A DNA stretch of 54,167 nucleotides from Phycisphaerales bacterium (GTDB taxonomy: Bacteria > Planctomycetota > Phycisphaerae > Sedimentisphaerales > Anaerobacaceae), in contig CP070678.1 in assembly GCA_020352515.1 (NCBI GenBank), forward strand, positions 4,465,185 through 4,519,351, written 5' to 3'. The notes under the pieces were generated by a model. That model was not told the DNA's origin. It searched no databases and was given only the letters and a program-made list of their open reading frames with translations. The position numbers were made by a program, and so were the translations under genes. Shown here piece after piece: positions 7,478 to 15,911 of the stretch (the first letter of the stretch is position 1; every line of letters starts with the position of its first letter).

Positions 7478-9838
7478 ATGAAGAGAAGGACTTGCTTTGA
7501 AATTGTCGCGGTATTTCTATTAATGCTCACCCCGAAGCAGGTCTCTCAGGCGGCACAAATTACTAGCGACTCAGGACCGGGACAGCTTGATATACGCTCT
7601 GCTGCCGCGCACAGCATCCGAATCACACTCAAGCCCTTGACATTTGAAGACGAGTTTCCATTTACGCCGGCACTATCTGACCGTTCTTATCCGGAACCGG
7701 CGATCAGCCTTCGTCAATTCGATAAACCGGTCAAAAAGAAAGTGGGCAGTTTATGGGTCGAAGTCCGCCCTGATCCTTTGCGAATCACCGTCACCAATGA
7801 AAGACAACAGCCCATTCAGGAAATCATTTTCGAAGACGACTGCAGCATCACATTCAGGGTCGGTGACCAGCCTATCCTGGGAATGGGTGAAGGCGGCCCG
7901 GTACCCAAAGGAAACTGGCGCAATGAACCGATTGAATTCGACCGACGCGGACGCTTGCACACAATGCGTCCCAGGTGGCAGGCAAACGCTTATGGTTCAC
8001 GAAATCCGGTAGCACTGATGATTGGCACAGATGGTTGGGGGCTTTTCATCGCCACGCCGTGGGGCCAGATCGACCTGCGCGACAGCCAGCGCGGCAGATT
8101 CACTCCCTGGCAGCCACCGGCCAAGCCAAAAGAAGATCCGCAAGCAGACCGCCGGCAGCGTCAGAGACAACACAGTCAGTATGTTACCCAAGTGCAGGGA
8201 AAGCCGCCGGTCGACAGCATAACCGCTGGCGTTTTTGATCTGTTTGTTTTCGACGCCCATGATCCGGCAGATATAATGAAAGCCGTATCGGTTATCAGCG
8301 GGCCGGCGGTACTGCCGCCAAAGTGGGCTCTTGGGTATATGCAGTCACACCGCACGCTTCAAGACCAGGATCAGATGATCGATATTGTCAAAGCATTTCG
8401 CAAAAAAGAAATACCCCTTGATTCGGTGGTCTACCTGGGTACCGGTTTTTGTCCGCGAGGCTGGAATACACAACAGCCTTCATTCGCTTTTAATCTGGAG
8501 GTCTTCAAAAGCGCCCCTTCGGAAGTGATCCGGGAACTTCATGATTTGAGCGTCAAAGTTGCTGTGCATATTGTCCCGTGGAGCCGGGATCGACTACCAA
8601 CCCTTCGGGGAACCATCCCGCCGCAGTCGGATGAGCCGCTGGATGATTCGCATATCTTAGACTACTGGAAACAGCATACTGATTTGGTCCGGGCCGGAAT
8701 CGATGCCTGGTGGCCGGATGAAGGCGACTGGTTCAATCTCTTCGAGAGGATGAAGCGCCACCAACTATATTATCAGGGCCCGCTGTCAACCCAGCCGAAC
8801 GTCCGCCCATGGAGCCTGCACCGCAATGGGCATCTCGGCATCGCCCGCTGGGGCGGATGGGTCTGGTCCGGCGACACGAATTCAGCATGGAAGACGCTCG
8901 AAGGCCAGATCGCAGTCGGCATCAATCATTCGCTGAGCCTGTCACCGTTCTGGGGCAGCGATATCGGCGGTTTCTTTCCGAACGAGGAATTGACCGGGGA
9001 GCTTTATGTGCGATGGTTCCAGTTTGGGGCATTCTGTCCATCGTTTCGCTCGCACGGAAGAACCTGGTGGATGCGGCTGCCGTGGGGCTGGGGGCTGACG
9101 GAGATGGGCCCGCTGGAAAGTAATGAAAATCCCGTGATATCAGAACTGAATAATCCTGCAATCGAACCGATCTGCCGACAATACGCCCAACTACGCTATC
9201 AACTTATGCCGTACACTTATACCCTCGCCCGGCAGGCACGCGATACGGGCATGCCGATGATGCGGGCCCTGTGGTTGCATTACCCCGATGACGAAGCGGT
9301 ACGCGGCTTGGGCGACCAGTACCTCTGGGGCCGGGACATGCTCATTGCCCCTGTCTATGAGCCGCATGCCGCCGAACGCCGGGTATATCTGCCTGCCGGT
9401 AAGTGGTATGACTTCTGGGCGAATGAACAACATCTCGGCGGAAGAACCATCACCCGCCACATCAATATTTCAAAAATGCCGATTTATGTGCGGGCCGGGG
9501 CGATCATTCCCTTCGACCCTGTCCGTCAATATACCGGACAACAAGTCAATGAACCGACAACGATTGAGATATACACGGGCGCAAATGGCGAGTTTACGCT
9601 CTATAGCGACGACGGCATAAGCCTGGATTACCTTGACGGCAAGGCCGCCTGGACCAAAATGACCTGGGACGATTCAGCAAGACAGTTCACCATCGAACCC
9701 GATACCCCCGAAGGCACAACCTCCCTACCCATGAATTACAGGTTTAGGGTGGAACTGCTGCCAGAAGGAGCCACAAGAGAAATAAACTACACCGACAAGA
9801 AAATAAGCATCGAATTCTCAAATGGAGACCACGACTGA
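7478..9838 (+). CDS. Exported glycoside hydrolase family 31 (alpha-glucosidase/alpha-xylosidase type)
   Basis: 786 residues with a signal peptide (hydrophobic EIVAVFLLMLTP, likely cleavage after QVSQAA). GH31 enzymes hydrolyse alpha-glucosides or alpha-xylosides with retention. The order is the usual one: N-terminal beta-sandwich (about 30-250), TIM barrel (about 280-600) and C-terminal beta domains that include GAIIPF. The candidate nucleophile is D414 in WWPDEGDW, and the acid/base is D466 in VWSGDT. The following FWGSDIGGFF is also characteristic. A basic, proline-rich insertion (about 212-235) lies before the barrel. Start ATG 7478 has AGGAAG at normal distance. It is divergent from the GH3 gene and probably acts on the same type of oligosaccharide outside the cytoplasm (inference). 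The WPDEGDW form differs from the more common KTDFGE, so subfamily and substrate are open. Confidence 0.92.
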   Translation: MKRRTCFEIVAVFLLMLTPKQVSQAAQITSDSGPGQLDIRSAAAHSIRITLKPLTFEDEFPFTPALSDRSYPEPAISLRQFDKPVKKKVGSLWVEVRPDPLRITVTNERQQPIQEIIFEDDCSITFRVGDQPILGMGEGGPVPKGNWRNEPIEFDRRGRLHTMRPRWQANAYGSRNPVALMIGTDGWGLFIATPWGQIDLRDSQRGRFTPWQPPAKPKEDPQADRRQRQRQHSQYVTQVQGKPPVDSITAGVFDLFVFDAHDPADIMKAVSVISGPAVLPPKWALGYMQSHRTLQDQDQMIDIVKAFRKKEIPLDSVVYLGTGFCPRGWNTQQPSFAFNLEVFKSAPSEVIRELHDLSVKVAVHIVPWSRDRLPTLRGTIPPQSDEPLDDSHILDYWKQHTDLVRAGIDAWWPDEGDWFNLFERMKRHQLYYQGPLSTQPNVRPWSLHRNGHLGIARWGGWVWSGDTNSAWKTLEGQIAVGINHSLSLSPFWGSDIGGFFPNEELTGELYVRWFQFGAFCPSFRSHGRTWWMRLPWGWGLTEMGPLESNENPVISELNNPAIEPICRQYAQLRYQLMPYTYTLARQARDTGMPMMRALWLHYPDDEAVRGLGDQYLWGRDMLIAPVYEPHAAERRVYLPAGKWYDFWANEQHLGGRTITRHINISKMPIYVRAGAIIPFDPVRQYTGQQVNEPTTIEIYTGANGEFTLYSDDGISLDYLDGKAAWTKMTWDDSARQFTIEPDTPEGTTSLPMNYRFRVELLPEGATREINYTDKKISIEFSNGDHD

Positions 9839-10317
9839 GATCGAAGAGTTGACGAATCTTCCGGCCGAGCCATTCGTAGTCAAATCTGCTAACTCAGTCG
9901 GCACCTCCGGCTCGAGTACGTCCATGCTGGGCATATCACGGTCTTCGACGGCAGAATGCTCCATACGTATGTCCAGCCGGAAACGGTACTTCCTGACCCC
10001 TTTTTGACCAGCCGATACTGTGCTGGCCATGACGAGCCACGGTTAAGCCATGTGAGCCTTTTGTCATTTCTATTTCCCCCACAGTCGCCTCCAAACGTGA
10101 GTCCGGCCCCGGCGGTGCGTAAGAAATGTGAATAGAAACAAATCGACAGCCCGTCTCCGGCGGGGTAAATAGGCCGGGAGTGTCACAGTTTTACGCCGCC
10201 CCGCCAGGCGTTGCACTTTTACTCCGCCCTTCACAAGCGTCCGTGTCGCAAGCTGGAATTCACAGAATGACTGGACGAAGGGAGCTACAGGTATCCTGGA
10301 AGGCTCCACCAATTACC
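9839..10317. other. Intergenic stretch without a supported gene
   Basis: Between the GH31 stop and the recombinase relic. Short frames exist on the minus strand (for example ending at 9818 and 10070), but their products match nothing I recognise and have no convincing ribosome binding site. Given the decayed recombinase next door, the stretch may contain further gene remains, but I cannot identify them. Confidence 0.4.
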
Positions 10318-10458
10318 CAATTACGTCCAAGGCCTCAAGCTTCTTTTTCTGCTCACGTGCCACACGTTCACTCGTCGTACCCAGAGATCGTGAGACAGAC
10401 TTTCCGCAACCAGATAATGAATCCACCGTACTTTACCACGTTTGTAGATGCTAGCCAT
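10318..10458 (-). pseudogene. Decayed N-terminus of a phage-type tyrosine recombinase (integrase)
   Basis: From ATG 10458 (AAAGGA about ten bases upstream) the frame reads MASIYKRGKVRWIHYLVA, a typical start of phage-like integrases with an N-terminal arm-binding domain. A one-base deletion or two-base insertion near residue 18 then shifts the frame. The neighbouring frame continues the family pattern with GKSVSRSLGTTSERVAREQ and a KKKLEALDVIG stretch, and hits a stop near 10329. Nothing of the core-binding or catalytic domains follows. It lies 156 bases downstream of the 3' end of the initiator tRNA gene and in the same direction, the usual place for an integrase of a tRNA-targeted element. 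It is a relic and cannot make an active recombinase. Confidence 0.7.
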
Positions 10459-10574
10459 GGTATCATATTCCTTTCCTACGCAACTATACGATGACCCGCT
10501 CTGATGCGGCTGACTCTCTGATTACAATTCAATTTGTGCTACATTTTGCTACAGTGCCAGCGGCGCACAAAAAC

Positions 10575-10598
10575 GGGACAGACATAAGTGCCTGTCCC
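10575..10598. repeat. Imperfectly spaced palindrome GGGACAG/CTGTCCC
   Basis: Inverted repeat of seven bases (10575-10581 and 10592-10598) around a ten-base loop, between the recombinase relic and tRNA-fMet. It resembles short intergenic palindromes spread by REP-associated transposases; that is an inference, as I see only this copy clearly. It could also act as a weak terminator for the upstream minus-strand transcript, though no T-run follows. Confidence 0.35.
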
Positions 10599-10613
10599 TA
10601 CGTGACTTACGAA

Positions 10614-10687
10614 TAGCGGGGGCAGGATTCGAACCTGCGACCTCCGGGTTATGGGCCCGACGAGCTACCAGACTGCTCTACCCCGCG
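10614..10687 (-). tRNA. tRNA-fMet (CAT), initiator
   Basis: 74 bases, CCA not encoded. The cloverleaf folds fully: acceptor CGCGGGG/CCCCGCT, D stem GAGC/GCTC, anticodon loop CCCATAA, T arm GCAGG-TTCGAAT-CCTGC. It is the initiator because the first acceptor pair is not Watson-Crick (C1 opposite U72) and the anticodon stem ends in three G:C pairs, the two hallmarks of bacterial initiator tRNA. U72 instead of the common A72 is unusual. It follows the HIT gene at the end of the ribosomal protein block. Confidence 0.95.
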
Positions 10688-10753
10688 GTCATTTAGTCGT
10701 AAGCACCAAGATAACAACACGAGCGTTCATCATCAAGAACAAAGCGGCAAAAA

Positions 10754-11170
10754 CTAAAGATTTTTACGAATTTCCGCGGCGATAGCCTCTGCTTTGCCCT
10801 GCTCATAACTGTAAGAGGGCCACCTGCCAAAGACAGCATCGCCGGTGCGCCGCGGTATGATGTGAAAGTGCAAGTGTTCGACAAGCTGTCCGGCCGCACG
10901 ACCATTGTTGCACAAGAGATTATAACCATCGCATTTGACCGCATCGGAGACGCCTTTTGCGATTCTGCCCAGACGCGAAGCGACCTCCGCAACCTCTTCG
11001 GGAGGACACTCATGCAGCCGCCCAAAGTGGCGTCTTGGAATCACCAGAGTATGGCCGTCACTTACAGGTCTGATATCCAAAAACGCAAGCGAGACATCAT
11101 CTTCGTAGATTTTCGTAACAGGGATTTCGCCAGCTACCATCTTACAGAAAATGCAATTGCCGTTGCTCAT
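10754..11170 (-). CDS. HIT-family (histidine triad) nucleotide-binding hydrolase
   Basis: 138 residues, the normal length for a bacterial HIT (Hint-like) protein. The family hydrolyses nucleoside phosphoramidates or dinucleotide polyphosphates in the cytoplasm. The triad HLHFHII is at residues 99-105, with H101 the likely nucleophile by family pattern. A C6-x2-C9 pair near the N-terminus (CIFC) is a zinc-ligand pair seen in many members. The DIRPVSDGHTLVIPRRH segment is also typical. It starts 25 bases after rplQ, so it is probably the last gene of the long ribosomal transcript, followed by tRNA-fMet. The link to translation is by position only; the cellular substrate is unknown. Confidence 0.92.
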   Translation of the reverse strand: MSNGNCIFCKMVAGEIPVTKIYEDDVSLAFLDIRPVSDGHTLVIPRRHFGRLHECPPEEVAEVASRLGRIAKGVSDAVKCDGYNLLCNNGRAAGQLVEHLHFHIIPRRTGDAVFGRWPSYSYEQGKAEAIAAEIRKNL

Positions 11171-11195
11171 GCCCAGGCTCCCTGCAAATTACGTT

Positions 11196-11780
11196 CTACT
11201 GCTCGGCCGCGTCCCGATCTTCCTGATCACCGGTTTCCGCCAATTGCTCAGGCTTGGTATACTTTGCCGGCTCGGCGGTTTGCACGTCTTGCCCACCTTC
11301 GCCCGCCCGGGCCCGGCCCTTCTTCTTTCTCCTGCCACGCTTCTTCGAGCCCGCTTTGGGCTCCTTTTCCAAGCCCTCGTCAGGCCCGATTAGCTGCAGC
11401 AGAACCAACTGACCGTTGTCCCCCAGCCTGCGCAAAGACAGCCGAATAATCCTCGTATAACCACCCGACCTGTCAAGGTATCGAGGCCCAAGCTCGCTAA
11501 AGAGCTTACCGACTATCGTGCCTTTCTTTATCGCCCTCCCATCTTCGTATTCTATAATGTCACGATTGCCCAAAAGAGCAATGGCCCGCCGCCTCGCCGA
11601 CAGTGTACCCTTCTTGGCCAGAGTGATCAGCTTCTCGGCGAAGGGCTTTACTTCCTTGGCCTTTTCAATCGTAGTCGAGACAGTCTCGTGCTCAAACAGA
11701 GAGGCCGCCAGATTCCGCCGCATGGCAAGACGGTGCTCGCTTGTTCGCCCTAACTGTCGCCCTGCTATTCTATGACGCAT
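11196..11780 (-). CDS. rplQ: 50S ribosomal protein L17 with long charged C-terminal tail
   Basis: 194 residues against about 120 in most bacteria. The core (MRHRIAGRQLGRTSEHRLAMRRN to about residue 130) is standard L17, which lies near the exit tunnel of the large subunit. The extra 65 residues are first very basic (KKRGRRKKKGRAR), then acidic and disordered in appearance. It ends the alpha set, 50 bases after rpoA. The tail is in frame, uses codons like its neighbours and ends cleanly, so it is not a sequencing artefact by appearance. Its function is unknown; extra rRNA or protein contacts are possible. Confidence 0.95.
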   Translation of the reverse strand: MRHRIAGRQLGRTSEHRLAMRRNLAASLFEHETVSTTIEKAKEVKPFAEKLITLAKKGTLSARRRAIALLGNRDIIEYEDGRAIKKGTIVGKLFSELGPRYLDRSGGYTRIIRLSLRRLGDNGQLVLLQLIGPDEGLEKEPKAGSKKRGRRKKKGRARAGEGGQDVQTAEPAKYTKPEQLAETGDQEDRDAAEQ

Positions 11781-11830
11781 AATTCGAAAATTCCTTCTAT
11801 ATCGTACAACTTGCGCAAACGGAAATCACA

Positions 11831-12847
11831 TCATGAGAACTTGCCGTCCATATCCGTTGCTCCCAAAGACAAGCCAATGTCCGCAAGCTTCCTTTTCACT
11901 TCCCGCAGGCTTGTCTTGCCAAAGCTGCGAATCTTCAAAAGGTCCGCCTCCGTCATCTTAACCAATTCGCCGACCGTCTCGGCCTTGACCGACTCCAGAC
12001 AATTGCCTGCCCTCACCGAAAGCTCCAGCTCCTGGATCGGCATGCTCAGCTTCCTGGCTAAATCCTCGTCTATCACTTCTTCCTCAGGCACCTTTATCTC
12101 AGTCATCTCGCCGGCAACCGTCTCTTCTCCGACTTCAAAATACTGCACAAAGGGATTCACGTGCTTGCGCAGAATCTTGGCCGCCTCGACCAGGGCCATC
12201 TCCGGCTCCACGGTCCCGTTGGTCCAAATCTCCAGGATCAGCTTGTCATAATTCGTACGCTGGCCCACGCGCGTGTCCTCTGTCGCGTAGCGGACTCTCG
12301 TAACCGGCGAATACACCGCGTCAAGCAGGATTCTTCCAATCTCCTGGTCGAAGCGGTCCGCGTCCGCAATTCTCTCGGATGCGGGCACATAGCCGCGCCC
12401 GTTCTCGACCACCATCTCCATCTGGAAACTCACGTCCTCCGTCAGAGTGGCCAAGACCAAATCCTTGTTCAGAACTTCTATCGCCGGGTCAGCGACTATA
12501 TCGCCCGCCGTTACCGCTCCCGCTTTCTTGGCCAAGACAGTCATTGTCTTCGCGCCGCGACCCTGCTGCCGAACGATAAGACTCTTGACGTTAAGAACGA
12601 TATCCGTAACGTCCTCCATCACCCCTTTTATGGAGCTGAATTCATGATCTACTCCGTCTATCTTGATTGACGTTACGGCACTCCCCTCCAGAGAGGACAG
12701 CAATACCCGCCTCAGACTGTTACCTATAGTGGTTCCGAAACCGCGCTCGAAAGGCTCTATAAAGAACCTGCCGTACCTATCGCTTGATATCGTCGCGTCA
12801 CGTTCGACACGAGTCGGCAACTCCAAACCACGCCATGTAACTCGCAT
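11831..12847 (-). CDS. rpoA: RNA polymerase alpha subunit
   Basis: 338 residues, typical length. The N-terminal domain, which dimerises and nucleates assembly of beta and beta', shows GFGTTIGNSLRRVLLSSLEG. The C-terminal domain, which binds UP elements and activators, shows LELSVRAGNCLESVKAETVGEL and the helix-hairpin-helix-like IRSFGKTSLREVKRKLADIGL. It sits between rpsD and rplQ as in most bacteria. Gap to rpsD is 173 bases, wide enough for an internal promoter, but I see no strong one. Confidence 0.98.
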   Translation of the reverse strand: MRVTWRGLELPTRVERDATISSDRYGRFFIEPFERGFGTTIGNSLRRVLLSSLEGSAVTSIKIDGVDHEFSSIKGVMEDVTDIVLNVKSLIVRQQGRGAKTMTVLAKKAGAVTAGDIVADPAIEVLNKDLVLATLTEDVSFQMEMVVENGRGYVPASERIADADRFDQEIGRILLDAVYSPVTRVRYATEDTRVGQRTNYDKLILEIWTNGTVEPEMALVEAAKILRKHVNPFVQYFEVGEETVAGEMTEIKVPEEEVIDEDLARKLSMPIQELELSVRAGNCLESVKAETVGELVKMTEADLLKIRSFGKTSLREVKRKLADIGLSLGATDMDGKFS

Positions 12848-13020
12848 ATAGACCTCCGGTCAAAAGTCAGACTTCATAAAACAAATACTAAATGGAGCCG
12901 CCCAAATGTATCCAAATACGCTCGGACTCCTGATGCTGAAACAGAGACGGGGTTACTCCCGCTCCTTTTCAAGTCTTGCCGTTTCCTTATCGCACCGTAC
13001 TTCTCCCACCTGCTTCTGGG

Positions 13021-13653
13021 CTATCTTGAACAGAACTCGACAACCAACTGCTCTTCAACAGGAATCTGAACATCGGCCCTCGCTGGCATTGCTACAACAG
13101 TGGCCTCCGGTTTCTCGCGAACCAACTGCAGCCATGCCTGCACCGTAAAATTCGGGTTGGTTTCCAACTGCTGCTTGATTCTTTTAACGCTCTTCTCAGA
13201 GCCCTTGGCTGTAATAACATCACCGATATTCGTGGTAAAATCGCTGACATCAACCTTCCGGCCGTTCACATAAATGTGCCCGTGGGCGATCAACTGCCTG
13301 GCCGCCTTCCGCGAAGGCGCAAAATTCAACTTGTACACCACGTTGTCCAGCCGTCTTTCCAGCAACTGCAGAAGATTCTCTCCGGTATTTCCCTTTATCC
13401 GCTCGGCCTCGTGAAAATACCTCATAAACTGACGCTCCAGCACCCCGTAGTACCTCTTGACTTTCTGCTTCTCGCGCAGACGTATGCCGTACTCGCTCGA
13501 CCTGCCTCTGCGCCACCCGTGCATGCCGGGAGCAAGGTTCCGCTGTTTCTTCTCTATCGGGCATTTCGCCGTCTCGCACCTGACGCCTTTAAGCATCAGC
13601 TTCATTCCTTCGCGCCGGCACTGCTCGCAAGATGAACCAAGATAACGTCCCAT
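13021..13653 (-). CDS. rpsD: 30S ribosomal protein S4, zinc-binding form
   Basis: 210 residues. S4 binds 16S rRNA first during assembly of the small subunit. The N-terminus carries four cysteines (C9-x2-C12, C26-x4-C31), the zinc-binding C+ version of S4. The S4-type RNA-binding domain follows (RLDNVVYKLNFAPSRKAARQLIAHGHIYVNG). It lies between rpsK and rpoA; in many bacteria S4 represses this operon by binding its mRNA, which I cannot test here. Confidence 0.97.
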   Translation of the reverse strand: MGRYLGSSCEQCRREGMKLMLKGVRCETAKCPIEKKQRNLAPGMHGWRRGRSSEYGIRLREKQKVKRYYGVLERQFMRYFHEAERIKGNTGENLLQLLERRLDNVVYKLNFAPSRKAARQLIAHGHIYVNGRKVDVSDFTTNIGDVITAKGSEKSVKRIKQQLETNPNFTVQAWLQLVREKPEATVVAMPARADVQIPVEEQLVVEFCSR

Positions 13654-13694
13654 TATTCCTGTCCGTCTCCAAAAAAACCCGGGCCCTTTCGCCC

Positions 13695-14075
13695 TTATAC
13701 ACGTCTGCGTTTAGGCGCCCGGCAGCCATTGTGGGGCAGGGGAGTCACATCCTCGATTGAGGCGATGCGCAACCCCGCCTGCTGCAAGGCCGATATTGCG
13801 GATTCCCGGCCGGAGCCCGGCCCCTTGACCCTGATCTCGACTTCGCGAACACCGTGCCGCATAGCCATATTCGCCGCCCGCTGCGCCGCCTGCTGCGCCG
13901 CAAAAGGCGTGCTCTTGCGCGAACCCTTAAAACCGACACAGCCGGTCGAGCCCGAGCAAATCGTGTCGCCATCCATGTCCGTCACCGTAATCAGTGTATT
14001 GTTAAACGTGGCCTTTATGTGTACAATGCCCCGGACAACGTTCTTTCTGATTCTTCGTTTTGTCCCTCTTGCCAT
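13695..14075 (-). CDS. rpsK: 30S ribosomal protein S11
   Basis: 126 residues, standard length. S11 lies on the platform of the small subunit near the Shine-Dalgarno helix. Typical blocks are [43 protein letters not shown] and the C-terminal THN-like [15 protein letters not shown]. Between rpsM and rpsD in the usual alpha-operon order. Confidence 0.97.
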   Translation of the reverse strand: MARGTKRRIRKNVVRGIVHIKATFNNTLITVTDMDGDTICSGSTGCVGFKGSRKSTPFAAQQAAQRAANMAMRHGVREVEIRVKGPGSGRESAISALQQAGLRIASIEDVTPLPHNGCRAPKRRRV

Positions 14076-14191
14076 TATCTTTCCTGCTTTACACCAGTTT
14101 TATTCCCGTACCTGCCGTCCGTATGCCATTACGGCACAAGCCGTTTGCTCAACACACTGGACCAGCCGCCCGCTGTACACGCATTCTGACT

Positions 14192-14575
14192 CTACCGTTT
14201 CTCCTTAACGCCCTTCTTGCCCGCAACCGTCTTTCTCGGACCTTTGCGGGTACGCGCATTGCTTTGCGTATTCTGACCCCGAACAGGCAGGCCCTTTCTG
14301 TGGCGAATTCCTCGGTAACAATGGATATCCCGCAGACGCGCGATGTTCTGAGCTACCTGCCTGCGGAGCTGCCCCCCCACAATGTAATTCCGGTCGATGA
14401 TCTGAGTTATGCGGCTCAGTTCATCCTCTGTGAGCTTTCCCGCCTTCGTGCTACTGTCGATCCTCGCCTCTTTTAGAATCTGCTTTGACGTATACTTGCC
14501 CACTCCAACTATGTAGGTCAGTGATATCCATATTGCTTTGTCGTTGGGAATGTCAACACCCACTATACGCGGCAT
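14192..14575 (-). CDS. rpsM: 30S ribosomal protein S13
   Basis: 127 residues. S13 sits in the head of the small subunit and contacts the P-site tRNA and L5. The helix-two-turn-helix start ([20 protein letters not shown]) and the conserved [13 protein letters not shown] with a basic tail ([16 protein letters not shown]) are clear. It follows rpmJ and precedes rpsK as in most bacteria. Confidence 0.97.
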   Translation of the reverse strand: MPRIVGVDIPNDKAIWISLTYIVGVGKYTSKQILKEARIDSSTKAGKLTEDELSRITQIIDRNYIVGGQLRRQVAQNIARLRDIHCYRGIRHRKGLPVRGQNTQSNARTRKGPRKTVAGKKGVKEKR

Positions 14576-14614
14576 ATCGGCTCCTTATCTTTCCAGTCGG
14601 CTGCACTCACGCCC

Positions 14615-14728
14615 CTATCCCTGGCGCTGTTTGTGCCTCGGATTCGTGCATATCACCCGCACCACACCTTTGCGACGCACAATCTTGCAGTTTTCACATA
14701 TACGTTTAACAGAACTTCTGACTTTCAT
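14615..14728 (-). CDS. rpmJ: 50S ribosomal protein L36
   Basis: 37 residues from ATG 14728 to TAG 14615-14617, too short for most gene finders. It begins [15 protein letters not shown] and ends NPRHKQRQG. The zinc-ribbon ligands C11, C14, C27 and H32 are all present, so this is the C+ form. L36 is a late-assembling protein of the large subunit. Position between infA and rpsM is the canonical one. Confidence 0.95.
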   Translation of the reverse strand: MKVRSSVKRICENCKIVRRKGVVRVICTNPRHKQRQG

Positions 14729-14798
14729 TTCCAGCATCTACTTTCATACTTGCAGTCCACCGCCAACGGCCGGCACAGCTAATAAAGCTGCGGTCCGG

Positions 14799-15014
14799 CT
14801 AATGGCGAAGGACTATGCGCCCACGGTTCAAGTCATACGGCGACATCTCAACCAGAACGGTATCACCGGGCAATATCCTGATGAAATTCATGCGCATCTT
14901 CCCGGAAACGTGGGCCAGTATCTCGTGACCGTTTTCCAACTGCACCCTGAACATTGCGTTCGGCAAGGCGTCTGTAACCTTCGCCTGCAACCTAATTGTA
15001 TCTTTTTTTGCCAT
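14799..15014 (-). CDS. infA: Translation initiation factor IF-1
   Basis: 71 residues, one OB fold. IF-1 binds the A site of the 30S subunit during initiation. Characteristic blocks are [36 protein letters not shown] and GRIVLR. I chose ATG 15014 because homologues start MAK/MAKE. GGAAG touches this ATG directly, which is closer than ideal. An in-frame ATG at 15053 would add 13 basic residues ([13 protein letters not shown]) and cannot be excluded. Follows map and precedes rpmJ. Confidence 0.95.
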   Translation of the reverse strand: MAKKDTIRLQAKVTDALPNAMFRVQLENGHEILAHVSGKMRMNFIRILPGDTVLVEMSPYDLNRGRIVLRH

Positions 15015-15080
15015 CTTCCGTGCTTCGCGACGTCCTGCGGCCCGCGTTTCCATGCGAAGAAGGATTCACCTGCCGCCACC

Positions 15081-15866
15081 TCACGCTCTATTACGCGTCA
15101 ACACCTCACAACCATCTTTCCTTATCGCTATTGTATGCTCAAAATGAGCCGAATTCTTTCCGTCCTTCGTTACCACCGTCCATCCGTTTCTCAGCGTTCG
15201 AACGTCGCTGTCACCGGCATTCACCATCGGCTCAACCGCCAGGATCATTCCCTCGGCCAGAAGAAAGTCATTTCCCGGCAGGTCGTCACCCACGAAGTTC
15301 GGCACACGAGGCTCCTCGTGCATTTTCCTGCCGATTCCGTGCCCGACAAAGTCCTTTACCACCGAAAAGCCCTCGGCTTCTACCAGCCGCTGCATGCGTG
15401 CGGCTACCTGACTCCACCTGCGCCCGGGAGCGGCCTCGGCGATTGCCACATCGAGGGCCCGACTGGTAACTGCCATCAGTCTGCGGTTATCCTCAGCGAC
15501 CTGCCCTATCCCTATGGTAACGGCCGCATCGCCACAATAACCATTCAGCCTCACGCCGAAATCAACGCTCAGAATATCACCGTCTTTCAGTTGAGCCTCT
15601 TCCGAAGGAATCCCGTGAACAACCTGTTCGTTGATCGACGCACAAATCACGCCGGGAAACGGAATCCTTGCATGTGGGCTCCGAACACCCTTGAAAAGGG
15701 CTTCAGCCCTCGCCTCACCGGTCATCTGACCCGCGATGCGGTCCAGTTGAGCCGTGGTCATGCCTGGCTTTGCAACTTCCTGTAATTTTGAAAGAACATC
15801 TGCTACAACAGCACCTGCACACCGAAGTAATTCAATTTCTCTTTCGCTCCGAAGCGTTATAGCCAT
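15081..15866 (-). CDS. map: Methionine aminopeptidase, type I
   Basis: 261 residues. It removes the initiator methionine from new proteins in the cytoplasm. The pita-bread fold has its full metal site: D102, D113, H176, E212 and E243, plus the substrate-contacting H84 in VVHGIP. Motifs are DFGVRLNGYCGDAA, VGHGIGRKMHEEP and ILAVEPMV. There is no N-terminal zinc-finger extension, as expected for the short bacterial type Ia. It lies between adk and infA, a common arrangement in the spc operon. Confidence 0.97.
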   Translation of the reverse strand: MAITLRSEREIELLRCAGAVVADVLSKLQEVAKPGMTTAQLDRIAGQMTGEARAEALFKGVRSPHARIPFPGVICASINEQVVHGIPSEEAQLKDGDILSVDFGVRLNGYCGDAAVTIGIGQVAEDNRRLMAVTSRALDVAIAEAAPGRRWSQVAARMQRLVEAEGFSVVKDFVGHGIGRKMHEEPRVPNFVGDDLPGNDFLLAEGMILAVEPMVNAGDSDVRTLRNGWTVVTKDGKNSAHFEHTIAIRKDGCEVLTRNRA

Positions 15867-15911
15867 CTGACTCGTATCTCTTGTTTCTCGATTCGACCCA
15901 CAACCATAACA

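Noticed and set aside
9818..10030. 70-codon minus-strand frame as possible recombinase C-terminus
   Set aside because: Considered because of the nearby integrase relic, but the expected His-x-x-Arg and Tyr motifs are absent.
14538..15785. 415-codon open frame on the plus strand
   Set aside because: It runs antisense across rpmJ, infA and map, whose products are clear, and its own product has no family pattern.
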